A stretch of DNA of 62,623 nt from Pseudomonadota bacterium (GTDB lineage Bacteria > Pseudomonadota > Alphaproteobacteria > Caulobacterales > Caulobacteraceae), in contig CAUJHO010000029.1 in the NCBI GenBank assembly GCA_963205025.1, positions 1-62,623 of the forward strand, written 5' to 3'. Positions 18,720-27,659 of the stretch are shown piece after piece. Under the pieces are notes generated by a model that did no database searches, was not told where the DNA came from, and worked only from the letters and a program-made list of their open reading frames with translations. Positions within the stretch are counted from its first letter, which is position 1. Every line of letters starts with the position of its first letter. A program made the position numbers and the translations under genes.

Positions 18720-18730
18720 ATTATTCAAGC

Positions 18731-19660
18731 TCAATCTGTCAGCGGCGTCACCAGCGGTTCGCCCGCGAAATGGGCGCCAAGATTCTGCATCAGCAGCAGC
18801 ACCATGCCCTGAACGGCCTCCCGCGTCGCCCCGGCCGTATGGGGCGTCAGCACCGTGTTGGGCACATCGGCCCAGCGCGCCGGGTCGGTCGGCTCGGTTT
18901 CAAAGACATCCAGAGCGGCCTGGCCGAGCCGGCCCTCGCGCAGGGCCGCGATCATGGCCCCCTCGTCGATGATCTGGCCGCGCGCGACGTTGACCAGCAG
19001 GCCTTGCGGGCCCAGGGCCTGGATGATGTCGGCGGAAATCAGGCCCCGGTTGCCGTCATCGGCCCTGGCGGCGATCACCAGGATGTCGCTGTCGCGGGCC
19101 AGGTCCACAAGGCTGTCGGCGCGCACCTGGATCAGGTCAGGCTTGGGCCGAGGCCCCCACCAGCGGACGGTCATCCGCAGGGCCTCGCAGCGCGCGGCGA
19201 CCGCCTGACCGATCGCCCCCATGCCGACGATACCGACCCGTTGCCCCTTCAGCGACCCCGTCATGATCCGGCTGTCGGGCGTCCAGCCGCCGGCGCGCAG
19301 CTCGCGGTCGCCGCGAACGATCTCCCGTCGGGCCGCCAGAATCAGGGCCAGGGCATGATCGGCCACATCCTCGTGATTCACGGCCGGGGCATGGGTGACG
19401 GCCAGGCCGCGCGCCCGGCACCAGTCGACGTCGATGCCGTCATGCCCCGCCGTAAAACAGGCGATGAGGCCCAGATTCGGCAGTTGCTCGACCAGACCCC
19501 GATCCAGCGGATAGGCCCCGTCGACGACCAGGGCCCCGATCTGGGCGGCCGCCTCAGCCGGCGGGCCTTCCCACAGGCCATAGGTGTCGTAGGTCGATCC
19601 CAGAAGGGCGCGCAGCGGGTGCAGGTGCGGCTGAACGATCAGAATGGCCGGGCGGGTCAT
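18731..19660 (-). CDS. D-2-hydroxyacid dehydrogenase, NAD-binding
   Basis: 309 residues. The Rossmann motif is VGIVGMGAIGQAVAARC (about residues 142-158). Catalytic residues of the family are visible as Arg227 in LLVNVARGQIID, Glu in DVFETEP (about 254-256) and His274 in LTPHTAGATREAV. It reduces a 2-keto acid or oxidises a D-2-hydroxy acid, and glyoxylate/hydroxypyruvate reductase is a common annotation for this subgroup. It lies upstream of the methionine operon on the same strand, but the operator between them suggests separate control. Substrate unknown. Confidence 0.88.
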   Translation of the reverse strand: MTRPAILIVQPHLHPLRALLGSTYDTYGLWEGPPAEAAAQIGALVVDGAYPLDRGLVEQLPNLGLIACFTAGHDGIDVDWCRARGLAVTHAPAVNHEDVADHALALILAARREIVRGDRELRAGGWTPDSRIMTGSLKGQRVGIVGMGAIGQAVAARCEALRMTVRWWGPRPKPDLIQVRADSLVDLARDSDILVIAARADDGNRGLISADIIQALGPQGLLVNVARGQIIDEGAMIAALREGRLGQAALDVFETEPTDPARWADVPNTVLTPHTAGATREAVQGMVLLLMQNLGAHFAGEPLVTPLTD

Positions 19661-19805
19661 GTCCCGACTTATAGCCCAATGAGGGAAGCTGAGCCGAGGG
19701 AGTTTTGCATCGGCTCGGTCGCCTTGCCTCCTGGCGCAGCCATTTCCCGGCGCAAACCTCGCGCTTCGGCTGGCACCGGCATCCTTGTCAGGCTAGCCTC
19801 GGGCC

Positions 19806-22022
19806 ATGAACCTGTCCCTGCTTGCTGCGACCTCGCTCGCCACCCTCGCGACCCTCACCGCTCCGGCCCTGGCCCAGGAACGTCTGACCCCCGAGCGGGT
19901 CTTCGACAACCCCAGCCTGAACGGCCCGACCGCACGGTCCGTAACCCTTTCGCCTGACGGTGAGTTGGTTGCCTATCTGCTGCCGCGCCAGGACGATGCG
20001 GATGTGCTCGATCTCTGGGCGGCACCCGTCGCCGGTGGCGAGCCCTTCCGACTGGTCGATGCCCGCGCCCTGGTTCCCGACGCCGGTGACCTGTCCGAAG
20101 CCGAGATCGCGCGGCGTGAACGCATGCGGATCAGCCAGCGTGGCGTGGTCGAATATTCGTGGGACGATCAGGGCCGTTTCATCCTGACGCCGCTGGAAGG
20201 CGACGTCTTCATGGCCAGCCGCGAGGACGGCTCGGTACGCCGCCTGACCGAGACGGAGGCCGACGAGATCGACGCCAAGGTCTCGCCCAACGGCAACTTC
20301 GTGTCGTGGGTGCGAAACCAGGATCTGGTCGTCTATGACCTGGCCAACGGCTTCGAGATCCCGGTCACCTCGGACGGCGACGGACCGATTACCTGGGCCA
20401 CGGCCGAGTTCATTGCCCAGGAGGAAATGGATCGGGACACCGGCTACTGGTGGAGCCCCGATGAGCGCTACATCGCCCTGACCCGCGTGGACGAAAGCGG
20501 TGTCGACGTTATCCCGCGTCTGGACATTCAGGGATCGGGCGCGACCACCATCGAGCAGCGCTATCCCCGTGCCGGACGCCCCAATGCCGTAGTCCAGGTC
20601 TGGGTCCATGACATGACGGTCGGCGACCGTCGCCAGGTCGATCTGGGCGAGAATGAAGACATCTATGTCGCGCGCGTCGCCTGGTCGAATGATGGCCGAA
20701 CCCTCTATGTCCAGCGCCAGTCACGCGATCAGCGCACCCTGGACCTCCTGGCGGTCAATCCACGCACGGGCGACAGCCGTGTCGTCCTGACCGAGACCAA
20801 TCCGCACTGGGTCGATCTGACCCACGACTTCACGCCGCTGGACGACGGCGGCTTCCTGTGGAGCTCGGACCGGGACGGCAATCTGCACCTGTATCGCTAC
20901 GGTGCGGACGGGGCGCTGCTGAACCAGGTGACGCAGGGCGACTGGCCGATCCGCGGCGTCGAGCACGTCGATGAGGACGCCGCCCGGGTCTGGTTCATGG
21001 CGTCGGTCAACGATCCAACCCAACAGCATCTGTATGTCACCGGCCTGGACGGCCAGTCCGAGCCCGAGCGCATCACCGGCGGCGAAGGCTGGTGGAGCGC
21101 CGATGTCGGCGAGGCCGGTGTCTTCGTCGGCAACTATTCGGACCCCGCCACGCCGCCGAACACGGCGCTATATGCCGCTGACGGCGGGCGGCTGCGCTGG
21201 ATCGAGGAAAATGCGCTGGACGGCGACCACCCCTATGCGCCGTTCGTGGCGCGGCACACGCAGCCGACCTACGGCACGATCCAGGCCGAGGACGGGACCG
21301 ATCTGCACTACCAGATCCTGACCCCGCCGCATTTCGATCCCGCGCGTCAGTACCCGGCCATCATCGAGGTCTATGGCGGCCCCGGCGTCCAGCGCGTGAC
21401 CCGCAGTTGGCAGTCGCTGGCGTCACGGCTGTATCTGGAGGCGGGTTATGTCGTCTTCCGGCTGGACAATCGCGGCTCATCGAACCGGTCTGCGGCCTTC
21501 CAGACGGCGCTGGACCGCCGCCTCGGGACGGTCGAGGTCGATGACCAGTACGCGGGGCTGCAATGGCTGCGCGCCCAGCCCTACGTTGATCCCGCACGGA
21601 TCGGCGCGACGGGCTGGAGCTATGGCGGCTTCATGGTCCTGATGATGATGACCGACCCGCGCTTTGACCTGGCGGCCGGGGCCTCGGGCGCGCCGCCGAC
21701 GGAATGGAGCCTGTACGACACCCACTACACGGAACGGTTCATGGGCACGCCCCAGGACAACGCCTCGGGCTACGCGGCTTCGGACGTCATTGCCCGCCTC
21801 GAAGACCTCGAAGGCCGGCTGATGATCATGCACGGCATGGCCGACGACAATGTCATCTTCGAGAACGCCACCCGGGTCATCAACGGCCTGCAGGAGCGCT
21901 CCATGCCGTTCGAGATGATGCTCTATCCCGGCCAGCGTCACGGCGTGCGCGGCAATCCGCGCCAGTTGCAGCAATGGCGGACCTGGCTGGACTTCTTCGG
22001 GCGGGAACTGGGGGAGGAATAG
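19806..22022 (+). CDS. S9B dipeptidyl peptidase IV-like serine peptidase, exported
   Basis: 738 residues. A signal peptide (about residues 1-23, ending APALAQ) sends it to the periplasm. An eight-bladed propeller of the DPP-IV N-terminal type follows (AEFIAQEEMDRDTGYWWSPD, which holds the EE motif that binds the substrate amino terminus), then an alpha/beta hydrolase domain. The catalytic triad reads as Ser605 in GWSYGGFM, Asp680 in MHGMADDNVIF and His712 in YPGQRHGVRG. It should remove N-terminal dipeptides, typically X-Pro, from peptides. It is followed after 4 nt by the amidase gene, so they are probably co-transcribed. Confidence 0.93.
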   Translation: MNLSLLAATSLATLATLTAPALAQERLTPERVFDNPSLNGPTARSVTLSPDGELVAYLLPRQDDADVLDLWAAPVAGGEPFRLVDARALVPDAGDLSEAEIARRERMRISQRGVVEYSWDDQGRFILTPLEGDVFMASREDGSVRRLTETEADEIDAKVSPNGNFVSWVRNQDLVVYDLANGFEIPVTSDGDGPITWATAEFIAQEEMDRDTGYWWSPDERYIALTRVDESGVDVIPRLDIQGSGATTIEQRYPRAGRPNAVVQVWVHDMTVGDRRQVDLGENEDIYVARVAWSNDGRTLYVQRQSRDQRTLDLLAVNPRTGDSRVVLTETNPHWVDLTHDFTPLDDGGFLWSSDRDGNLHLYRYGADGALLNQVTQGDWPIRGVEHVDEDAARVWFMASVNDPTQQHLYVTGLDGQSEPERITGGEGWWSADVGEAGVFVGNYSDPATPPNTALYAADGGRLRWIEENALDGDHPYAPFVARHTQPTYGTIQAEDGTDLHYQILTPPHFDPARQYPAIIEVYGGPGVQRVTRSWQSLASRLYLEAGYVVFRLDNRGSSNRSAAFQTALDRRLGTVEVDDQYAGLQWLRAQPYVDPARIGATGWSYGGFMVLMMMTDPRFDLAAGASGAPPTEWSLYDTHYTERFMGTPQDNASGYAASDVIARLEDLEGRLMIMHGMADDNVIFENATRVINGLQERSMPFEMMLYPGQRHGVRGNPRQLQQWRTWLDFFGRELGEE

Positions 22023-22026
22023 GTCG

Positions 22027-23853
22027 ATGCGGGGGGCGGTGCTGCTAGGCGTCATCACATTAGCCTCCGCCGCCCCGGCATGGGGTCAGCATGCCGCGAC
22101 ACCACTCGACACAACTGCCTTTCGGCCACCGCACTCTGACTGGGGCTCCTGTCGGGCTGCCGAGTATCTCCCGAGCGCCACGCTAGAGCGGGCCCGGCAG
22201 TTGGAACCGCAAATCTTCACGGACATCGGGGACGGATTTTTCCGGCTCATCATCTGCCAGGAAGGTGCCCTCCGGCGGAGCGACCACGGTTGTCGCCCCC
22301 TACAACGCTGGGATCGCGCATCCCGGCAATGGGCCTTGGCGAGCTTCGCCGAGTCCATCGAGGATATTTCCCCCGACCGGATCACCCTATGCAATTTTAG
22401 CCAGATTTGGCTCAGCGACGCGCCGCTGCGCCTTACCGGCCCTATTGCTGACCAGATCAACGGAAGGTCCGCCGACACCGTCTCCGGCTATCTTCACTGG
22501 ATCGATCAGATCGATCCTCACATCGACGCGATCATCGCCGTCAATCCTGACGCCACAGCCCCACAGTTTCTCGGCGGTGTCGCGCCCCTGTTCGGTGTTC
22601 CGATCCTCATCAAGGACAATATCGAGACCCGCGAACTGCCGACCACAGCCGGCTCCCTCGCCCTGGCCAACAACGACACCGAACGCGACGCCCCGCTGGT
22701 CGCCCGGCTGCGCACCGCCGGAGCCATCATCATCGGCAAGACCAATCTGTCGGAATGGGCCAACATCCGCTCGGGCGAGTCCAGCTCTGGCTGGAGCGCG
22801 GTCGGGGGGCTGACGCGCAACCCCTACGACCTCAGCCGATCGGCCTGCGGCTCGTCGTCGGGCAGTGCGGCAGCGGTGGCGGCAGGACTGGCACCGGCGG
22901 CCATCGGCACCGAGACGGACGGTTCGATCACCTGCCCGGCGGCCATGAACGGCATCGTCGGCTTCAAGCCGACCGTGGGCCTGGTCAGCCGGACCCACAT
23001 TGTGCCGATCTCCGAGAGCCAGGATACCGCCGGCCCCATGACCACCACGGTCGAGGACGCCGCGATCCTGCTGACGTACATGGCCGGAACCGATCCGCTG
23101 GACCCGCGCACCGCCGAGGCCGACGCCCGCCGCACCGACTATCGCGCGGCCCTTGACCCCGACAGTTTGAACGGCACGCGTATCGGCGTGGCGCGATTTC
23201 TGACCGGCTATTCGCCCGAGACCGACGCCGTGTTCCAGCAGCGACTTCAGGATCTGAGGGATGCCGGGGCCATCCTGGTCGACATCACCGAAGGGCCGGA
23301 CATGGCCGAGATCGGGCGCAACGAGATTTTGGTGCTGCTGACCGAGCTGCGCGTGGGGCTGAACGCCTATCTCGCCTCGACCGATCCGGCTGAGGTGCCA
23401 ACCCGGACTCTGGCCGAGCTGATCGCCTTCAACCAGGCCACACCGGCAGAGCTGGAGCATTTCGGTCAGGAGGTCTTCGAGGCGGCGGAACAGACGCAAG
23501 GCCTGGACGACCCGGCCTATCTCGCGGCGCGCGCGACCTCGTTGCGGCTGGCCGGGCCCGAGGGCATCGACCGGCTGCTGGCCGAGAACGACGTCGAAAT
23601 CCTGATCGCGCCGACGACCGGACCGGCCTGGGAGATCACCCTGGGCGACGGCGACAGCTTCTCAGGCTCGGCCTCGCAACTGCCGGCTGTGACCGGCTAT
23701 CCGCACTTGACCGTGCCGATGGGCTTCGTCGGAGACCTGCCGGTCGGCATGAGCTTCATCGGTTCGGCCTGGTCCGACGCGCGCGTGCTAAGTCTGGGTT
23801 ACGCCTTTGAACAACGGACCCAGGCCCGGCGGCCCCCGCGCTTCCTGCCCTAG
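22027..23853 (+). CDS. Exported amidase-signature hydrolase with an extra N-terminal domain
   Basis: 608 residues. A signal peptide ([20 protein letters not shown]) is followed by about 120 residues I cannot place (containing [18 protein letters not shown] and four cysteines), then the amidase-signature fold from about residue 135. The Ser-cisSer-Lys triad is visible: Lys196 in ILIKDNIE, Ser277 in [14 protein letters not shown] and nucleophile Ser300 in [14 protein letters not shown]. It hydrolyses amide bonds of an unknown substrate in the periplasm. The stop overlaps the sppA stop on the other strand (CTAG). The DNA of the N-terminal region looks less GC-rich than the catalytic part. Confidence 0.9.
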   Translation: MRGAVLLGVITLASAAPAWGQHAATPLDTTAFRPPHSDWGSCRAAEYLPSATLERARQLEPQIFTDIGDGFFRLIICQEGALRRSDHGCRPLQRWDRASRQWALASFAESIEDISPDRITLCNFSQIWLSDAPLRLTGPIADQINGRSADTVSGYLHWIDQIDPHIDAIIAVNPDATAPQFLGGVAPLFGVPILIKDNIETRELPTTAGSLALANNDTERDAPLVARLRTAGAIIIGKTNLSEWANIRSGESSSGWSAVGGLTRNPYDLSRSACGSSSGSAAAVAAGLAPAAIGTETDGSITCPAAMNGIVGFKPTVGLVSRTHIVPISESQDTAGPMTTTVEDAAILLTYMAGTDPLDPRTAEADARRTDYRAALDPDSLNGTRIGVARFLTGYSPETDAVFQQRLQDLRDAGAILVDITEGPDMAEIGRNEILVLLTELRVGLNAYLASTDPAEVPTRTLAELIAFNQATPAELEHFGQEVFEAAEQTQGLDDPAYLAARATSLRLAGPEGIDRLLAENDVEILIAPTTGPAWEITLGDGDSFSGSASQLPAVTGYPHLTVPMGFVGDLPVGMSFIGSAWSDARVLSLGYAFEQRTQARRPPRFLP

Positions 23854-25634
23854 AGCGGCTCGTCAGCCAGGACGTGCGCACCTTCGGAGCGAGCGCGGGC
23901 GCGCTGGACATCGCGCACCGCGGCCTGGACGTCCGGGTCATTGGCGATGGCCCCCAGGGTGATCAGCGCGCGCGCCGCCTCGGCCCCGCCCCCCATCGCC
24001 AGACCGAACTGTTCCCAGAAGCCTTGCTGAGCCGGGAAGCGACGCAGCTGGACTTCCTCGTCCGCTTCGATCTCAGCCAGGGCCTTTGCGCGGGCAACGG
24101 CCTCGTGGAACCCGCCCAGTTCGTCGACCAGCTTCAGGTGAAGCGCCTCGGTCCCCGTCCAGACCCGCCCGCGCGCGATTTCGCGCACACGTTCAAGCGG
24201 GATGTTGCGTCCGCGTGAGACGCGCTGGATGAAGCCTTCATAGATGGAGTCCATCCAGCCGGAGAAGGCGGCTCGGTCCGCGGCGGAAAACTCGTCAGCG
24301 GGCGAGAACATATCCGCCGTCTCGCCGCCGACCGACAGGGAGCGGATGTCCACGCCAAAGCGTGCCAGCGCCTCGCGCAGGACGAATTTGCCACCGTACA
24401 CGCCGATGGAGCCGGTCAGGGTCGAGGGCTGGGCCACGATGTGGCTGGCTTCGGAGCTGATCCAGTAGCCGCCCGAGGCCGCATAGGCCCCCATGGAGAC
24501 GACGACCGGCTTGCCGGCGGCCACGGCGGCGCGGACCGCCGCCAGGATCTGTTCGGACGCCACATCCGAGCCGCCGGGCGACGACACGCGAAAGACGATG
24601 GCGCGAACCTCCTCGTCCTCGATGGCGTCATAAATCGCCTCGGCGGTGCGGTCCGAATAGATGGTGGAGGCGTCGCCAAACGGGCTGGCGCTGCCGCCGG
24701 TTCCGGTGATGATCGGTCCCTCGGCTTCGATCACGGCAATGACGGGTCCGCTTTGGCGGCGCGTATCGGGGCGGGCGGCATATTCCGCAAAGCCGACGGT
24801 TTCGGCCCCCTCGCCGGCCCGGGTCAGGGCGCGCTGTTCGGCCTCTTCGACCTGGCCCAGGCGGTCCACAAGACCGCGCTCGCGCGCCGCCTCGCCGACG
24901 GCCGGGCCGGCCTCCAGCGCGTTCTGCAGGACGGTCCGGTCCAGGTCACGGTCGCTGGCGGCATTGGCCACCGCCGACAGATAGACCGAGTTCATCCAAC
25001 CCAGCGTCGCCTCGCGGTGCGCCGCTGTATAGTCGCTTTGCATGAAGGGGTTTACGGCGTTCTTGAATTCGTAGCGTTGCTCGTACTGGGCGTCGATGCC
25101 GTAGCGTTCGAAGGCGCGCGCAAAGAAGATTTCCTCGGTCTGGAGACCGGCGGCCTGGAGCGCGGCATTGCCCTGGAGCCAGAATTCGTCGGCGGCGGCC
25201 CCGACCATATAGGAGGACGACACCGCCCCAAGTTGCATCATGCCCTGGCTGTGGGCGATGACCGGCTTGCCGGCGCGGCGGAAGCGGCTGATGGCCTGGC
25301 GGATCTCGTCGGCAGCGGCCGGATTCATGCCGGATTCAGGCAGACGAATGAACAGGCCGCGCACATCGTCGTCGTCCTGGGCGCGGTCCAGCACCTCGAC
25401 CACGCTCATCACCGAAAGACCGCCACCCGAGAACAGGGCGAACGGATTTTGCGGGGCCTGATCCGTCAGGCCCTGACGCAGGTCCAGTTCAATCACCACC
25501 GGCCCCGACGGGCCGCTGGCCCGCGGCGAGGTGACCGTCGACACCAGCCAGCCGGTGAAGAACAGGTACGGCAGCCCCGCAAAGAGCAACAGAGCCACGA
25601 ACACCGCCGCCATGGTGGTGAAGAACTGTTTCAT
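23850..25634 (-). CDS. sppA: Signal peptide peptidase SppA, 67-kDa type
   Basis: 594 residues from ATG 25634. An N-terminal membrane anchor (MKQFFTTMAAVFVALLLFAG) is followed by two ClpP-like domains. The Ser-Lys dyad is visible as Lys191 in RYEFKNAVNPFM and Ser387 in GAYAASGGYWIS, with spacing close to that of E. coli SppA. It degrades cleaved signal peptides in the inner membrane, with the catalytic bowl on the periplasmic side. It is monocistronic, and its end overlaps the convergent amidase by 4 nt. Confidence 0.94.
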   Translation of the reverse strand: MKQFFTTMAAVFVALLLFAGLPYLFFTGWLVSTVTSPRASGPSGPVVIELDLRQGLTDQAPQNPFALFSGGGLSVMSVVEVLDRAQDDDDVRGLFIRLPESGMNPAAADEIRQAISRFRRAGKPVIAHSQGMMQLGAVSSSYMVGAAADEFWLQGNAALQAAGLQTEEIFFARAFERYGIDAQYEQRYEFKNAVNPFMQSDYTAAHREATLGWMNSVYLSAVANAASDRDLDRTVLQNALEAGPAVGEAARERGLVDRLGQVEEAEQRALTRAGEGAETVGFAEYAARPDTRRQSGPVIAVIEAEGPIITGTGGSASPFGDASTIYSDRTAEAIYDAIEDEEVRAIVFRVSSPGGSDVASEQILAAVRAAVAAGKPVVVSMGAYAASGGYWISSEASHIVAQPSTLTGSIGVYGGKFVLREALARFGVDIRSLSVGGETADMFSPADEFSAADRAAFSGWMDSIYEGFIQRVSRGRNIPLERVREIARGRVWTGTEALHLKLVDELGGFHEAVARAKALAEIEADEEVQLRRFPAQQGFWEQFGLAMGGGAEAARALITLGAIANDPDVQAAVRDVQRARARSEGAHVLADEPL

Positions 25635-25795
25635 TGAACCGGAAATCCCCGCAGCACCCATCCTGGCACCCTCGTAACGGGTATAGGGAGCGGCCCGTAA
25701 CCGTCAAATGAAGACGCCGTAAGGGAGAACGGCCGGCCCTGTGTTGACGCCCCCGTCAGACGACCTCAAGTTGAAAAAATCGGAGGTTGTCCAAG

Positions 25796-26578
25796 ATGAC
25801 GCGACAGTTGCACTGGATCGGATTGTTCCTCGTCGCCTGCGCGGTCGCCCTGCCCGCCCAAGCCCAGGTTGGGCAGGATCAGAGCGATCGGCCCCTCGTC
25901 GCCGTAGTCGGCAGAGGCGAAGCGGAACGCGAGGCCGAGTACGGTGTGATCCGGGTTGATCTATCCGGCGAGGGGAATGTGCAGACCGAAGCCCTTGGCG
26001 AATTGGAGAGCGCGCGGGCGCAAATGATCGATAGCCTGACCCGGCTGGAGGGCGCGGACGTCGCGATCAAGCGGACCGACGACGTGCGCATTGAGCGCGT
26101 GTTCGGGCCGGAATGCGAGGCGGAAGACTACAATCCGCAGAGATCGGAAGGGGCTTGTGAGCCCCGAGGCTACGTGGCCTCTCTGGACCTGTTGATTGAG
26201 GTCCGACCAGCAGCGATGGCCGGCCAGGCCCTGTCATTGGCGGCAGAGATGGGTGCAACCCGGGTCAGCGCCGATAGCTTTGGCATCGACGATCTCACCG
26301 GCCTGCGAAATCAGGCGGCACGGGCCGCATTCGAGAACGCACGGGATCAGGCAGAGCTTTTCGCCGCTGCAGGTGGGCAACGAATTGGCCCTATCGTTCG
26401 GATTCAGGATTCCGCGGCGCGGGGCGGACCTTCCCTCTCCGGGCTCATCGACGAGGACGAGGTCGCGGACGTCGTCATCACGGGGAGCCGGGTGAGACCC
26501 GCCGTGACGCTGGCCGTTTCACCTGAACCCGTAACGGTGCAGGTCAACCTGACCGTTGTCTTCGAACTGATCCCGTAG
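25796..26578 (+). CDS. SIMPL-domain (DUF541) exported protein
   Basis: 260 residues. ATG 25796 was chosen because GGAGG lies 9 nt upstream. A TTG nine bases earlier is in frame. A signal peptide (about 1-24, VALPAQAQ) is followed by one SIMPL domain: VVGRGEAEREAEYGVIRVDL, MIDSLTRLEGADVAIKRTDD, ARAAFENARDQAELFAAAGG and QRIGPIVRIQDS. The domain is periplasmic in related proteins and of poorly known function. Oddly, just before the last strand it contains VADVVITGSRVRP, which looks like the plug start of a TonB-dependent receptor. It is convergent with another SIMPL gene at 26675-27409. Confidence 0.8.
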   Translation: MTRQLHWIGLFLVACAVALPAQAQVGQDQSDRPLVAVVGRGEAEREAEYGVIRVDLSGEGNVQTEALGELESARAQMIDSLTRLEGADVAIKRTDDVRIERVFGPECEAEDYNPQRSEGACEPRGYVASLDLLIEVRPAAMAGQALSLAAEMGATRVSADSFGIDDLTGLRNQAARAAFENARDQAELFAAAGGQRIGPIVRIQDSAARGGPSLSGLIDEDEVADVVITGSRVRPAVTLAVSPEPVTVQVNLTVVFELIP

Positions 26579-26674
26579 GGCCGGGCTCATTTGATCACGA
26601 TCCGTCTGAGCCCTGTCCTCGCCTCCAGAGGTGTGCGTTGGGGCCGGTCGCCCGGCCCCGGTCGCGGATCAGAC

Positions 26675-27409
26675 CTACCGGGCGACCTCATAGACTCCTG
26701 AAATGTCGATGCGAACGACCAGTTCGCCGCCCTGAACGGGTGTGGCACCGCCAGAGTCCATCGCCATTTCGGCCCGGGCATACATGACCGGCGGCTGGGG
26801 CTGATAACCGCCGCCTTCGGACAGGGTTCGCAGGCCGACCAGGCGCATGCCGGTCGCCTCGGCATAGAGCTGGGCCTTGGCCTGAAGCGCGCGAACGGCG
26901 GCCACCCGGGCCTGGTCCTCGGCCGCACGCGGATCGCTGAGGCCGAAGGCCACGCCGTGGATCTGATTGGCCCCGGCCGCGACGACGGCATCGATCGCGC
27001 GGCCCAGATTGTCGAGGTCATGGACCTGGATCGTCACCTGGTTGGATGCCTGATAGCCGCGCAGGCGCGGCTGTTCGTTCTGGGGGTAATCATAGACCGC
27101 GTTCAGGTTCAGGCCCGAGGTCTGGATATGGCGCTCCTCGATACCCTGGCGGCGCAGCGCCGCGATCACCTGGTTCATCTGGGTGCGATTCTGGGCCATG
27201 GCCTCGGCGGCGGTCGGAGCCTGTGTCTGAACGCCAGTGGTGATCGTGGCCATGTCCGGCGCGATGCGGACCTCGCCCGAGGCGCTCAAGGTAAAGGTTG
27301 GGGCGATCATCTGGGCCTGGGCATCGGACATGGATTGCGCCTGGGCAAAGGTGGGGGCTGCCACGGCCAGCGAGAGAGCAAGGGCAGAGGCGCGCAAGAG
27401 GGCTTTCAT
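26675..27409 (-). CDS. SIMPL-domain (DUF541) exported protein
   Basis: 244 residues with a clean signal peptide (MKALLRASALALSLAVAAPT, cut near AQAQ). The SIMPL pattern is textbook: SGEVRIAPDMATITTGVQTQ, AEAMAQNRTQMNQVIAALRR, GIEERHIQTSGLNLNAVYDY, NQVTIQVHDLDNLGRAIDA and AEATGMRLVGLRTLSEGG. Family members such as E. coli YggE are periplasmic and linked with oxidative stress, but the biochemical role is not settled. It ends tail to tail with the other SIMPL gene, a possible ancient duplication, though they now differ greatly. Confidence 0.9.
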   Translation of the reverse strand: MKALLRASALALSLAVAAPTFAQAQSMSDAQAQMIAPTFTLSASGEVRIAPDMATITTGVQTQAPTAAEAMAQNRTQMNQVIAALRRQGIEERHIQTSGLNLNAVYDYPQNEQPRLRGYQASNQVTIQVHDLDNLGRAIDAVVAAGANQIHGVAFGLSDPRAAEDQARVAAVRALQAKAQLYAEATGMRLVGLRTLSEGGGYQPQPPVMYARAEMAMDSGGATPVQGGELVVRIDISGVYEVAR

Positions 27410-27569
27410 CGGGGTTCCCTTCGATGGGGTCAGATTGAACGGCTGACTTAGCCGGTCCAGGATGAATGAACGCCCGAACCGTCCGTCAGGCTCCGTCCAG
27501 CCTCATGGCGCAATCGAGGCCCTTTGACGGCGTGCGCCGCTGCCTGCTACGGGCAAGGACCGCCTCGGC

Positions 27570-27642
27570 GGGCCCGTAGCTCAATGGTTAGAGCCGACCG
27601 CTCATAACGGTCTGGTTGCAGGTTCGAGTCCTGCCGGGCCTA
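27570..27642 (+). tRNA. tRNA with anticodon CAT (tRNA-Ile2 or elongator tRNA-Met)
   Basis: A complete 73-nt cloverleaf can be folded: acceptor GGGCCCG/CGGGCCT (one G-U pair), D stem GCTC/GAGC, anticodon stem GACCG/CGGTC with loop CTCATAA, variable TGGTT, T stem GCAGG/CCTGC with loop TTCGAGT, discriminator A. CCA is not encoded. The CAT anticodon is read as Met, or as Ile after lysidine modification by TilS. The short D-loop and stem sequences resemble the Ile2 type more than elongator Met, but I cannot be certain. Confidence 0.92.
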
Positions 27643-27659
27643 CCGGGGAGGAACTCCCG

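Noticed and set aside
18693..18734. Longer SahR start at TTG 18734 or 18728
   Set aside because: It would translate the palindromic operator and add residues foreign to the ArsR fold. ATG 18692 is preferred, though not proved.
19691..19716. Hairpin GAGCCGA...TCGGCTC upstream of the DPP-IV-like gene
   Set aside because: A seven-base-pair stem with a 12-nt loop and no T-run. Not convincing as terminator or riboswitch.
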